Assembly (NCBI GenBank): GCA_036393295.1
Contig: DASWHF010000135.1
Coordinates: 1-23,778, forward strand
DNA from: DASWHF01 sp036393295
GTDB lineage: Bacteria > Pseudomonadota > Gammaproteobacteria > Acidiferrobacterales > UBA6901
DNA length: 23,778 bases
Reading direction: 5' to 3'
The notes under the pieces were generated by a model. That model had not been told where the DNA came from. It made no database searches and was given only the letters and a program-made list of their open reading frames with translations. This document shows, piece by piece, positions 17,952 to 23,778 of the stretch. The position numbers and the translations under genes are program-made. Each line of letters opens with the position of its first letter. Positions within the stretch are counted from its first letter, which is position 1.

Positions 17952-20256
17952 GCGCGGCGAACGGCTCGGCCTTCATGTAGCCGACCACGCGCGAGCGTGA
18001 CAGCTCCTCGCCGCCGGCGGTGAAGAACAGGATGGCCGGCGGGCCGATGAGCCGGAACTGCTTGAGCAGCGCCTGGTCCTGGGCATCGTTGGCGGTCACG
18101 TCGGTCTTGAGCAGCACGGCGTTCGACAGCGCCGCCTGAACCGCCGGGTCGCTGAAGGTGTACTTCTCCATTTCCTTGCAGGAGATGCACCAGTCGGCGT
18201 AGAAATCGAGCATCGCCGGCCGGCCCTGGGCGCGCGCCTCGGTGAGCGCCGCGCTCAGTCCCTCCGGCCCTTTGACGTAGCGGAAAACGAGCTGCGGCTG
18301 AGCGCCGCCGCCGGCTCCGCCGCCGGCCAGGGTCATGCCCTTGAGCGGCTGCATCAGATCGTTGCCGCCGCCGGCCGCGCCGAGCAGCATGACGCCGCCG
18401 TAAATGACGACGACCAGGCCGAGTCCCTTCCACAAGCGCCGCCAGCCGCTGACGCCGGCCGCGAGACCGTCGAAGGCGCCCATGTAAATGCCCGACACGA
18501 TCAGCAGCATGCCGGCGAGCAGCATCGTGACCGCGGTCGGCAGCACGCGCTCCAGCAGCCACAGCGCCACCGCCAGCATCAGCACGCCGAACACCGCCTT
18601 GATCACGTTCATCCACGGCCCGGCCTTGGGCATCAGCTTGCCGGTCGAGGTGCCGATGGCCAGCAGCGGCGCGCCCATGCCGAGGCTCAAGGCGAACAGC
18701 GCGGCGCCGCCGAGCACCGCGTCGCCGGTCTGGCCGATATAGATCAGCGCGCCGATCAACGGCGCGGTCACGCACGGGCCGACGATCAGCGCCGACAGCA
18801 GGCCCATGATCGCCGCGCCCGCCAGGCGCCCGCCCTGCTGGCGATTGCTGATCTCGGTGAGCTTGCTCTGGATGCCGCTCGGCATCTGCAGTTCATAGAA
18901 GCCGAACATCGACAACGACAGCAGCACGAACACCGCGGCGAAACCGCCCAGCACCCAGGCGTTCTGGAACCAGACCTGGAGATTGGCGCCGAACAAGCCG
19001 GCCAGCACCCCGGCGACGGTATAGGTCAGCGCCATCGCCAGCACATAGGCCAGCGACAGGTAAAACGCCTGAAGCGTCGAGGTCTTGCCGCCCTGGCCGA
19101 TTACCACGCCCGCCAGGATCGGGATCATCGGGAACACGCAGGGCGTGAAGGTCAGCAGCAGGCCGAAGCCGAAGAACGCGAGGATCGTCCACAGCGTATT
19201 GGCGCTGGCGAGGCGCGCGGCGAGCGCGTCCTGCTCCGACACCGGCGCGCCGCCGGTGTCGGCGACGCTCATCACCGCATCGCCGAAGCCCGGCCGCGCG
19301 CCGTCGGGCATCGCCAGCACCTCCCCCGAGGGCCGCACCAGGAATTTCTTCGTGGTCGGCGGGTAGCAGATCACCACGCCCTTCTCCGAGCAGCCCTGGT
19401 AGCCGACCGCCAGCACCAGGTCCTGGGCGGCGCGGCCGCTGAGCGGCAGGGTCAGGTCGAATCCGCGGTGGTAGACCTCGGTCCTGCCGATGAACTCGTC
19501 GGTCTTGATCTCGCCGGCCGGCAGCACGGCCGCGCCGAGGCTCACGCCGTCCGGCGGCGCGCCGCCGCCGTCGGCGGTCGTCAGGCTGAACTTGGTCTTG
19601 TCGCGATACAGGTAACAGCAATCGGCGATGTCGAAGCGCACCGCCAGCGTCTGCGCGTCACGCGCCGTCACCGACACCACGAAGGCCTTGTCCGGATCGA
19701 CCGGCTCGTCGGAACCCGACGGCTCGATGAGCCGGCTCAACGCGCCGAGCGAGCGCAGCGCGTCGTCCTGGCCGGCGGCCGGTGCGGCGCCCGTCTTCGG
19801 CGCGGGTGCCGCGGCCTTGACCGCCGGCAGGGTGAAGCTCACTTCTTTGACATGCGGCGGGTAGCAGACGCCGATCGGCTCGTTGCAGCCTTGCACGGTG
19901 ACGCGCAGCACGATGTCCTCGCGTGCCGTGCCGCGGCGCTCGAGCGGCAGCGTGGCGGTGACCGACTGGGTATAGGTTTCGACCTCGCCGAAGAATTCGT
20001 CGGCCTTCTTCTTGCCGGCCGGGAGCTTCGCGGCTTTGAGCTCGACGTCGCCGCGCAGCAGCTCGAAATTGAATTTGTCGCGATACAGGTAATAACCGTC
20101 GGCGATCTTCCACTTCATCTCGAGCGTCGTGGCGTCGCGCACCTTGCTCGTCAGCGCGAACGCCTGGTCGGCCTCGAGCAGCTCGTCCTGCAAGGGGTTG
20201 GCATAGGCGGGCGCGGCGGTGAGCGCGGCCAGCAGGAGGGCGTTCAGGATTCTCAT
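17926..20256 (-). CDS. dsbD: Thiol:disulfide interchange protein DsbD with duplicated alpha domain
   Basis: Protein of 776 aa, about 210 longer than E. coli DsbD (565 aa). After a signal peptide (to about AYA|NP, 19) there are two DsbD-alpha (DsbC-like) domains: alpha-1 about 28-145, with cysteines 124 and 131 (GCNEPIGVCYPP), and alpha-2 about 188-308, with cysteines 289 and 297 (GCSEKGVVICYPP). Both carry IAD..YLYRDK. The membrane beta domain (about 355-630) holds the redox cysteines 373 (FTPCVFPM) and 495 (VGPCVTAP). The C-terminal thioredoxin-like gamma domain has WCISC (689-693). DsbD carries electrons from cytosolic thioredoxin to periplasmic proteins. Alpha-2 also has an extra vicinal CysCys at 213-214. 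Its start overlaps the cutA stop (ATGA). Confidence 0.95.
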   Translation of the reverse strand: MRILNALLLAALTAAPAYANPLQDELLEADQAFALTSKVRDATTLEMKWKIADGYYLYRDKFNFELLRGDVELKAAKLPAGKKKADEFFGEVETYTQSVTATLPLERRGTAREDIVLRVTVQGCNEPIGVCYPPHVKEVSFTLPAVKAAAPAPKTGAAPAAGQDDALRSLGALSRLIEPSGSDEPVDPDKAFVVSVTARDAQTLAVRFDIADCCYLYRDKTKFSLTTADGGGAPPDGVSLGAAVLPAGEIKTDEFIGRTEVYHRGFDLTLPLSGRAAQDLVLAVGYQGCSEKGVVICYPPTTKKFLVRPSGEVLAMPDGARPGFGDAVMSVADTGGAPVSEQDALAARLASANTLWTILAFFGFGLLLTFTPCVFPMIPILAGVVIGQGGKTSTLQAFYLSLAYVLAMALTYTVAGVLAGLFGANLQVWFQNAWVLGGFAAVFVLLSLSMFGFYELQMPSGIQSKLTEISNRQQGGRLAGAAIMGLLSALIVGPCVTAPLIGALIYIGQTGDAVLGGAALFALSLGMGAPLLAIGTSTGKLMPKAGPWMNVIKAVFGVLMLAVALWLLERVLPTAVTMLLAGMLLIVSGIYMGAFDGLAAGVSGWRRLWKGLGLVVVIYGGVMLLGAAGGGNDLMQPLKGMTLAGGGAGGGAQPQLVFRYVKGPEGLSAALTEARAQGRPAMLDFYADWCISCKEMEKYTFSDPAVQAALSNAVLLKTDVTANDAQDQALLKQFRLIGPPAILFFTAGGEELSRSRVVGYMKAEPFAAHVRAAVGG

Positions 20257-20582
20257 TCAGCGTCTTCCGGGTTGGAGATCCAGGCGAGGTAGGCCGGCAA
20301 ACCGTCGGCGATTGGGACCGCGATGACCTCGGGAAGTTCGTAGGGGTGCAGCGCGAGGATGCGTTCCTGTATGGCCGCGTAGCGGTCGGTGCGCGACTTG
20401 ATGATCAGCAGTTGCTCCGTGGCGGTTTCGGTCCGGCCCTTCCAAGTATATACAGACCGGACCCCGGGCAGGATATTGACGCAGGCGGCCAGGCGCTCGC
20501 CGACCAGGGTCTCGGCCACGGTCGTGGCGGTCGCGGGGTCCGGGCAGGTGGTCAGGACCAGCTGCTGCAGCGGTCGGGTCAT
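20253..20582 (-). CDS. cutA: Divalent-cation tolerance protein CutA
   Basis: Trimeric CutA1-type protein of 109 aa. Visible blocks are LVLTTCPDPATA, AACVNILPGVRSVYTWKG and LLIIKSRTDRY, then LHPYELPEVIAVPI. Linked genetically to copper/divalent metal tolerance, with molecular role still debated. AAGGAG lies 8 bases upstream of the ATG. It overlaps dsbD by 4 bases, so they are co-translated; cutA-dsbD is a conserved pair in gammaproteobacteria. Confidence 0.95.
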   Translation of the reverse strand: MTRPLQQLVLTTCPDPATATTVAETLVGERLAACVNILPGVRSVYTWKGRTETATEQLLIIKSRTDRYAAIQERILALHPYELPEVIAVPIADGLPAYLAWISNPEDAE

Positions 20583-20621
20583 GGGCGGAACTCCTTGGGC
20601 CGAGGCACGGTCACATTAGGG

Positions 20622-20650
20622 GTCCGATTGATGCTTCGCAGCCTTCGGAC
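20622..20650 (+). other. Foldable segment upstream of the orphan terminator
   Basis: GTCCGA (20622-20627) pairs with TCGGAC (20645-20650), with a small inner GCT/AGC stem. With the hairpin at 20668-20704, this would make a plus-strand RNA of about 85-100 nt ending in an intrinsic terminator. No promoter is visible, so this is only a candidate small RNA. Confidence 0.25.
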
Positions 20651-20667
20651 TCCTCCTTTATGTGGTT

Positions 20668-20704
20668 AGGGTGACATAACTTACCGTCATGTCACCCTTT
20701 TTTT
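20668..20704 (+). terminator. Rho-independent terminator, plus strand
   Basis: AGGGTGACAT (20668-20677) and ATGTCACCCT (20689-20698) form a perfect 10-bp stem with an 11-base loop, followed by a run of seven T. It points along the plus strand, but no plus-strand gene lies upstream within the window's 20583-20667 gap or before it. What it terminates is unknown. Confidence 0.8.
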
Positions 20705-20745
20705 ATTCTACCGGCCCTCGCTTAGCGGTGGATTAACCGCGTTAC

Positions 20746-20823
20746 CCCGACACCGGTAGGGACGCTCCGGACGGCGGAAAAAGTCCCGGCAGCCCCGTGC
20801 GACGGCCCCTCCCCGGTGTCGGG
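20746..20823. repeat. GC-rich foldable segment bounded by 11-bp inverted repeat
   Basis: CCCGACACCGG (20746-20756) is the perfect complement of CCGGTGTCGGG (20813-20823). Inside, AGGG (20758-20761) can pair with CCCT (20807-20810), and further short G/C stems are possible. A small hairpin GCGGT...ACCGC (20725-20740) lies just before. The segment sits in the 404-bp gap between cutA and the nucleotidyltransferase gene. No protein-coding sequence is evident there. Confidence 0.55.
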
Positions 20824-20836
20824 CGCCAATAATTCT

Positions 20837-20955
20837 TGACAGTCATGACCGTTGATTTGATTGAGTTTTTTCAGGCTATCAAATTGATCCCGCCGCCCTA
20901 AAACGACAATAAAAATGACAGTCGTAGCAATTTGGGACAGTAATTTTGACAGTCG
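20837..20955 (+). repeat. Three direct TGACAGTC repeats, transposon-end-like
   Basis: TGACAGTC occurs at 20837-20844, 20916-20923 and 20947-20954. The last two belong to 20-base units at 20905-20924 and 20936-20955, which match at 16 of 20 positions (GACArTAA then TGACAGTCG) with a 31-bp period. The AT-rich setting and direct spaced arrangement resemble transposase-binding sites at the ends of Tn7/Tn5053-type elements. No transposase gene is in the window. Confidence 0.5.
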
Positions 20956-20986
20956 ACCACTCTATGAGAGATTTGCATTAGAAAAT

Positions 20987-22054
20987 TTACGTTATAGCGG
21001 CACCTGAGAGCTCTTCCCAGGCACGCTGGTGAGCGGGTTCGAGAAAACGCCGGGTCGACCCGACCGCGGGGGCAAGGTATTTCTTGGCCCGCCGGGGGAT
21101 CTGCGCCACGGCGGCTTCGACGGCGCCGGGATGGCTCTCCGCCAGCGCCGCGCACAGCACGCAGGCCTGGAAGACGTCCTTGTCGGATTTCGCCTCACGT
21201 CCGGTGCGCAGGCGCGAGACGATGAGCTTGTGCACGGCAAAGCGTTCGGGCACGGGCACCCGCACGGGGCAACAGCCCCCGCGTGCCATCATCATCGCCG
21301 TCTGGGATTCGGCCAGGAGATAGGAGAGGTAGGGCAGACCGGTGGCATGCGCCTGGAGTTCAGGCACGCGCACCACGGGAAAATCCTCGTTTGCCGACGG
21401 TACCAGGAGGTCGACGTGAAACCGCGACCGCCCCCGCTGTTTGAAAGAAGTCGGCGGTTTCTTGCGGTTGAGCGAGGGCACTTCGACGAAGGGGATTCCG
21501 GAGTCCTTCAGCATCTCGAGCAGGCCTTGTTCGGGCGGTCTTTCAAAGGTGAGCGCCTCGCGCCGGGCGATATCGATGTCTTCGGTGGCGTACGGGGTTG
21601 CGCGCACGCCCATGCGGTTCAGCAGCACCCCATAGGCGTGCGAGCCGATGAGCATCCCGCCGGCCGCGAACACCCCATGGTTATGCAGACTCGCGAGGGT
21701 GGCGTAAGTCTTGGCATCGGCCAGGTTAAACCCCTCTCGTCCCAGCAGGCGCAGCGAAGGCACGATCTCCTTGAGCTCCTGGATTCGCCCCCTCAGCTCG
21801 GCCGCGGCGCCATCGGCTTTCGGGTTTCCCACGGGTCCGGCCAGGTAGCGCTCGCGCTTCTTGCCCTCGCCGTCGTAAAACTGGTGGGCGTAGAAGCGAA
21901 ACCCGGAGGCATTCCTGCGCTCGATCACCGAGCCGGCAGTGCCGACAAAGACTTCTCGCTGCTGCAGCGCGTGGCTCTCCACATCCGCGTACAGCACCGT
22001 CAGCGCGCGGCGGTGCGGGGTGAACAAGGGACGCCGTCTATTAGTATCCGTCAT
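20987..22054 (-). CDS. GSU2403-family nucleotidyltransferase-fold protein
   Basis: Protein of 355 aa of the polymerase-beta nucleotidyltransferase superfamily. It shows GGMLIGSHAYG (132-142, the glycine-serine motif), EDIDIAR (158-164, the paired aspartates) and a third acidic strand FHVDLL (212-217). A helical C-terminal part contains PERFAVHKLIVSRLR (269-283). The N-terminal part (AGSVIERRNASGFRFYAHQFYDGEGKKRERYL) is what I recall of the GSU2403/NTP_transf_8 group. The active-site residues look intact. The biological role of the group is not established; related folds include AbiEii/MenT-type toxins. It has no ribosome-binding site: its ATG lies about 7 bases after a -10 element, so the mRNA is probably leaderless. 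Its base composition is less GC-rich than its neighbours and its flanks are AT-rich. Confidence 0.75.
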   Translation of the reverse strand: MTDTNRRRPLFTPHRRALTVLYADVESHALQQREVFVGTAGSVIERRNASGFRFYAHQFYDGEGKKRERYLAGPVGNPKADGAAAELRGRIQELKEIVPSLRLLGREGFNLADAKTYATLASLHNHGVFAAGGMLIGSHAYGVLLNRMGVRATPYATEDIDIARREALTFERPPEQGLLEMLKDSGIPFVEVPSLNRKKPPTSFKQRGRSRFHVDLLVPSANEDFPVVRVPELQAHATGLPYLSYLLAESQTAMMMARGGCCPVRVPVPERFAVHKLIVSRLRTGREAKSDKDVFQACVLCAALAESHPGAVEAAVAQIPRRAKKYLAPAVGSTRRFLEPAHQRAWEELSGAAIT

Positions 22055-22110
22055 ACTATAATTCTAGTGGATACTATAGTATCCGTCAACAGACTAAAAT
22101 GACGGATACT
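22043..22110. promoter_or_regulatory. Operator-like repeats around the nucleotidyltransferase promoter
   Basis: A perfect 16-bp palindrome GGATACTATAGTATCC (22069-22084) lies in the promoter spacer. The 11-mer TGACGGATACT occurs three times: minus strand at 22053-22043 (overlapping the gene's start codon), minus strand at 22088-22078 (overlapping the -35 box) and plus strand at 22100-22110 (at the start of a divergent short ORF). This looks like a multi-site operator for an autoregulated gene. Confidence 0.55.
22061..22089 (-). promoter_or_regulatory. Strong promoter of the nucleotidyltransferase gene
   Basis: On the minus strand, TTGACG (22089-22084), a 17-bp spacer and TAGAAT (22066-22061) give five of six matches at both elements. 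The start point is expected at about 22055-22054, at the ATG itself, which predicts a leaderless transcript. Confidence 0.7.
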
Positions 22111-22200
22111 GACGGGCGGTCGAGCTGGATTGCGAAGGAGGTGATAGAGGCGGTGGGTGAATTCGTCACGCGCCAGCCGGCCCGCGGCGCGGATGAATAG
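22099..22200 (+). CDS. Short divergent ORF of 33 aa, unknown
   Basis: ATG to TAG, 33 residues, beginning MTDTDGRSSW with an amphipathic IAKEVIEAVGEFV segment. Its first 12 bases are identical to those of the divergent nucleotidyltransferase gene. A TATAAT hexamer lies at 22057-22062 on this strand but without a -35 partner, and no ribosome-binding site precedes the ATG. Inside it, AAGGAGGTGAT (22135-22145) is an exact complement of the 16S rRNA 3' end, 7 to 11 bases before an in-frame GTG at 22153. It may be a real microprotein, a truncated gene or chance. Confidence 0.3.
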   Translation: MTDTDGRSSWIAKEVIEAVGEFVTRQPARGADE

Positions 22201-22228
22201 ACCCGCATCTTGCCCATGGTGTGAGCGT

Positions 22229-22696
22229 CTAGCCGTCGGGCGCCTGCGCGCACTGCGATTCGCAATACCGCTTCAGCGCCGGCAGCCGCGCCTCGGTGTT
22301 GCGCTGCAACACCCGCCGGATCAACTCCTCAAGCGGTGATCGCAGCGACACCGGCCGGGCGACGAAGCTGTAACGGAATCGGACCAGCGTGCCGCCGTCA
22401 GCGGCCGGCTCGAATATCCAGGTGCCGGCGAATTTCTCGAAGAACCACGGGCCGTCGATCATCACGATCGCGGCGCGCTCCGGTCGCCGGTACTGTACGT
22501 ATTTGAAGGTCATCTGAAAACCATTGCGCGCGCGCACGAATGCCCGGACGCCGAGCGCCGCCCACCGCGCGTCGTCCAGCAGGCCGGTGGCGCGCGAGAA
22601 CGGGTCCCAGCGTTTGCGGATCGCGTAATCCTGGGAGATATCGAAGATCCGCTCGCGCGGCGCCTGGATGCGGATGCCGGCCTCGACGACGGTCAT
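22229..22696 (-). CDS. SRPBCC (START-like) family protein
   Basis: Protein of 155 aa with the SRPBCC/polyketide-cyclase-like pattern: it opens with a strand then APRERIFDISQDYAIRKRWDPF, a mid strand region (QMTFKYVQYRRPERAAIVMIDGPWFFEKFAGTWIFEP) and a long C-terminal helix (PLEELIRRVLQRNTEARLPALKRYCE). These helix-grip folds bind hydrophobic ligands; the ligand here is unknown. Its start overlaps the preceding DCC gene's stop (ATGA). It is the last gene of a three-gene coupled operon and converges on the short plus-strand ORF at 22200. Confidence 0.8.
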   Translation of the reverse strand: MTVVEAGIRIQAPRERIFDISQDYAIRKRWDPFSRATGLLDDARWAALGVRAFVRARNGFQMTFKYVQYRRPERAAIVMIDGPWFFEKFAGTWIFEPAADGGTLVRFRYSFVARPVSLRSPLEELIRRVLQRNTEARLPALKRYCESQCAQAPDG

Positions 22697-23130
22697 CGGG
22701 CATCATTCCCGTCGCCGCCGGCGCAACGGTCGTCGGCGCAGGCCGGTCGCCGCCGCATGCCGGCGATGCGCCATCGTAGGCGCCGCGATAAGGCATAGCG
22801 GTGACTCGCGAGGTAAGGATAGGCAAGACATGCCAGTCGGTAGATCAGCGTCATGCCCAGCAGGCGCGCGATGACGACGTGGCCGGCGGCGGCGTACGCG
22901 AGCCGCAGCGCGTCCACGCCGCGAACCAGGTTCCCATCCGGTCGGCGCGCATGAATGACGCGCATGAGCTCGGCGCGCGTGCTGGCGCATTCGGCGGCGT
23001 CGAACGTCGCCGCCGAGGCGTCGACGAAACGCAGCAGTCCGTGTCGGTCGCGGGCCTTGAGGCGTTGCATCTCTTCCGCACACAAGGGGCAGGCGCCGTC
23101 GTAATACAGTGTCAGCGGATAGTTGCTCAT
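22693..23130 (-). CDS. DCC-family (DUF393) thiol-disulfide oxidoreductase-like protein
   Basis: Protein of 145 aa whose N-terminus YYDGACPLCAEEM (9-21) carries the CxxC motif of the DUF393/DCC group, a thioredoxin-like family named from its Asp-Cys-Cys signature. The following RFVDASAATFD fits the family. The ATG at 23130 is chosen because it precedes the conserved block and overlaps the upstream stop (ATGA); the frame is open to 23235, but that part is a shadow of the upstream gene. Members are usually cytosolic and of unknown substrate. Both neighbours are translationally coupled to it. Confidence 0.85.
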   Translation of the reverse strand: MSNYPLTLYYDGACPLCAEEMQRLKARDRHGLLRFVDASAATFDAAECASTRAELMRVIHARRPDGNLVRGVDALRLAYAAAGHVVIARLLGMTLIYRLACLAYPYLASHRYALSRRLRWRIAGMRRRPACADDRCAGGDGNDAR

Positions 23131-23573
23131 GGGCGCAGCCCGCGGCGCGACGCGCACCGGCCGAACAGCATGACGCGCCAGGCGTCCGGCTCGCGGTCCC
23201 AGGCGTGCAGGACGATCCACCAGAACGGCAGCCACCAGATGATGTCGTTGAGGAAGATCATGATCCAGCCCTGCGCGGCGAAGACGCCGGTGAGGCTGCC
23301 GTGCAGAAAGCCCACCGGCCCCAGAGTCTTTCCGACGATGCCGACGGCGACCAGCGGCCAGTAGTGGACCGGATCACTGCCGGCGATCCAGTAACACAGC
23401 GCGTACACGCCGACCATCATGCCGATGCAGCGGATCATGATCTCCGGCGTTTCGGGCATGCCGAGCCACGCGAAGGTCTCGGCCGGATAGGCGGCGAGCA
23501 GCAAACCGTAGCCGAGATTGTAAAGTCCGGCGGCCCGCATCACGTGATGCATCCAGCGCGGTGTTTGCGTCAT
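23127..23573 (-). CDS. Small four-helix membrane protein, unknown function
   Basis: Protein of 148 aa with about four membrane segments (around 13-30, 46-63, 71-90 and 100-122), rich in Trp, Gly and Met. A GAGGGGG sequence upstream of the ATG serves as ribosome-binding site. I do not recognise a named family. It is the first gene of the coupled cluster with the DCC and SRPBCC genes (4-base overlaps) and lies 21 bp after the end of the partial gene at 23595, so it probably belongs to that transcript. Confidence 0.75.
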   Translation of the reverse strand: MTQTPRWMHHVMRAAGLYNLGYGLLLAAYPAETFAWLGMPETPEIMIRCIGMMVGVYALCYWIAGSDPVHYWPLVAVGIVGKTLGPVGFLHGSLTGVFAAQGWIMIFLNDIIWWLPFWWIVLHAWDREPDAWRVMLFGRCASRRGLRP

Positions 23574-23594
23574 CGGGGTCCCCCTCGGTTTTGA

Positions 23595-23778
23595 TTAATC
23601 GACGAAGCGCAGTGTGCCGCAGTATTGCAGCAGGCAGCCGAGTAGCGGCGAGCGCAGGCGCATGTCGCAGTACAAACTGTCCGCGTCGATCGCCCGCTCG
23701 CGCGCGACGATCTGTAGGCCGAGCAGCGCCGGCAGCCGCAGGCCGAACAGCGTCGTGGCGCCGGAGCGCGGCCACAAA
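23595..23778 (-). CDS. 3' end of a probable DUF4166 gene (cut by the window edge)
   Basis: The last 60 or so residues of a protein that continues past the window end. The segment FGLRLPALLGLQIVARERAID...LYCDMRLRSPLLGCLLQYCGTLRFVD resembles the C-terminal pattern of DUF4166 domains (a GLPLP-like turn, then a strand, then PLLG-LLxYxG-L). That match is from memory and is an inference. The reading frame ending in TAA at 23595 is preferred because of this pattern and the short gap to the next gene. Confidence 0.5.
   Translation of the reverse strand, partial: LWPRSGATTLFGLRLPALLGLQIVARERAIDADSLYCDMRLRSPLLGCLLQYCGTLRFVD

Noticed and set aside
20725..20747. Possible integron attC site (GTTACCC after a small hairpin)
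   Set aside because: The core GTTRRRY consensus is not met, and there is no paired R'' core site nor an integrase gene.

Overview
The window is chromosomal DNA from a high-GC gammaproteobacterium. The main evidence is the dusB-fis gene pair, which is typical of Gammaproteobacteria. It sits here in the order aroQ-accB-accC-prmA-(zinc-ribbon/DUF3426)-dusB-fis, followed by purH and purD. The order or genus cannot be fixed from the sequence alone. Almost every ORF is a full-length housekeeping gene, and coding density is high.

Layout. Plus strand, 1-2880: mtnB (methionine salvage), then an nfeD/slipin membrane-protease pair. A secreted protein of unknown function (minus strand) converges on the slipin. 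It diverges from a two-gene plus-strand unit (serine-less alpha/beta-hydrolase-like protein and TlpA-type thioredoxin) across a heptamer tandem repeat. Next comes an FTR1-family iron permease fused to a cytochrome c domain, under a clear promoter overlapped by a Fur box. From 6831 to 20582 everything is on the minus strand: hemF and tsaC; purD, purH, fis, dusB, a zinc-ribbon membrane protein and prmA; accC, accB and aroQ; a second TlpA-type thioredoxin, a DsbD with a duplicated N-terminal domain, and cutA.

The stretch 20583-22200 differs from the rest. It is AT-richer at its edges and holds an orphan plus-strand terminator hairpin, a GC-rich foldable segment and three direct TGACAGTC repeats that resemble transposase-binding sites. 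It also holds a GSU2403-type nucleotidyltransferase gene. That gene is preceded by a strong promoter with a perfect 16-bp palindrome in its spacer and no room for a leader, and by a tiny divergent ORF that begins with the same 12 bases. This is the most likely acquired and least explained part of the window. It is followed by a translationally coupled minus-strand operon (small membrane protein, DCC/DUF393 protein, SRPBCC protein) and the 3' end of a probable DUF4166 gene.

Functional themes are iron and heme (FTR1, hemF), periplasmic thiol redox (two TlpA-like proteins, DsbD, CutA), fatty-acid and purine synthesis, and translation/tRNA modification (tsaC, dusB, prmA). Four different families of short intergenic repeats occur between genes: a GAGTGGC heptamer, a CCCTCTCCC hairpin element, CCACGGGG inverted repeats (two copies) and an AAGAGAAAAGTT inverted repeat.
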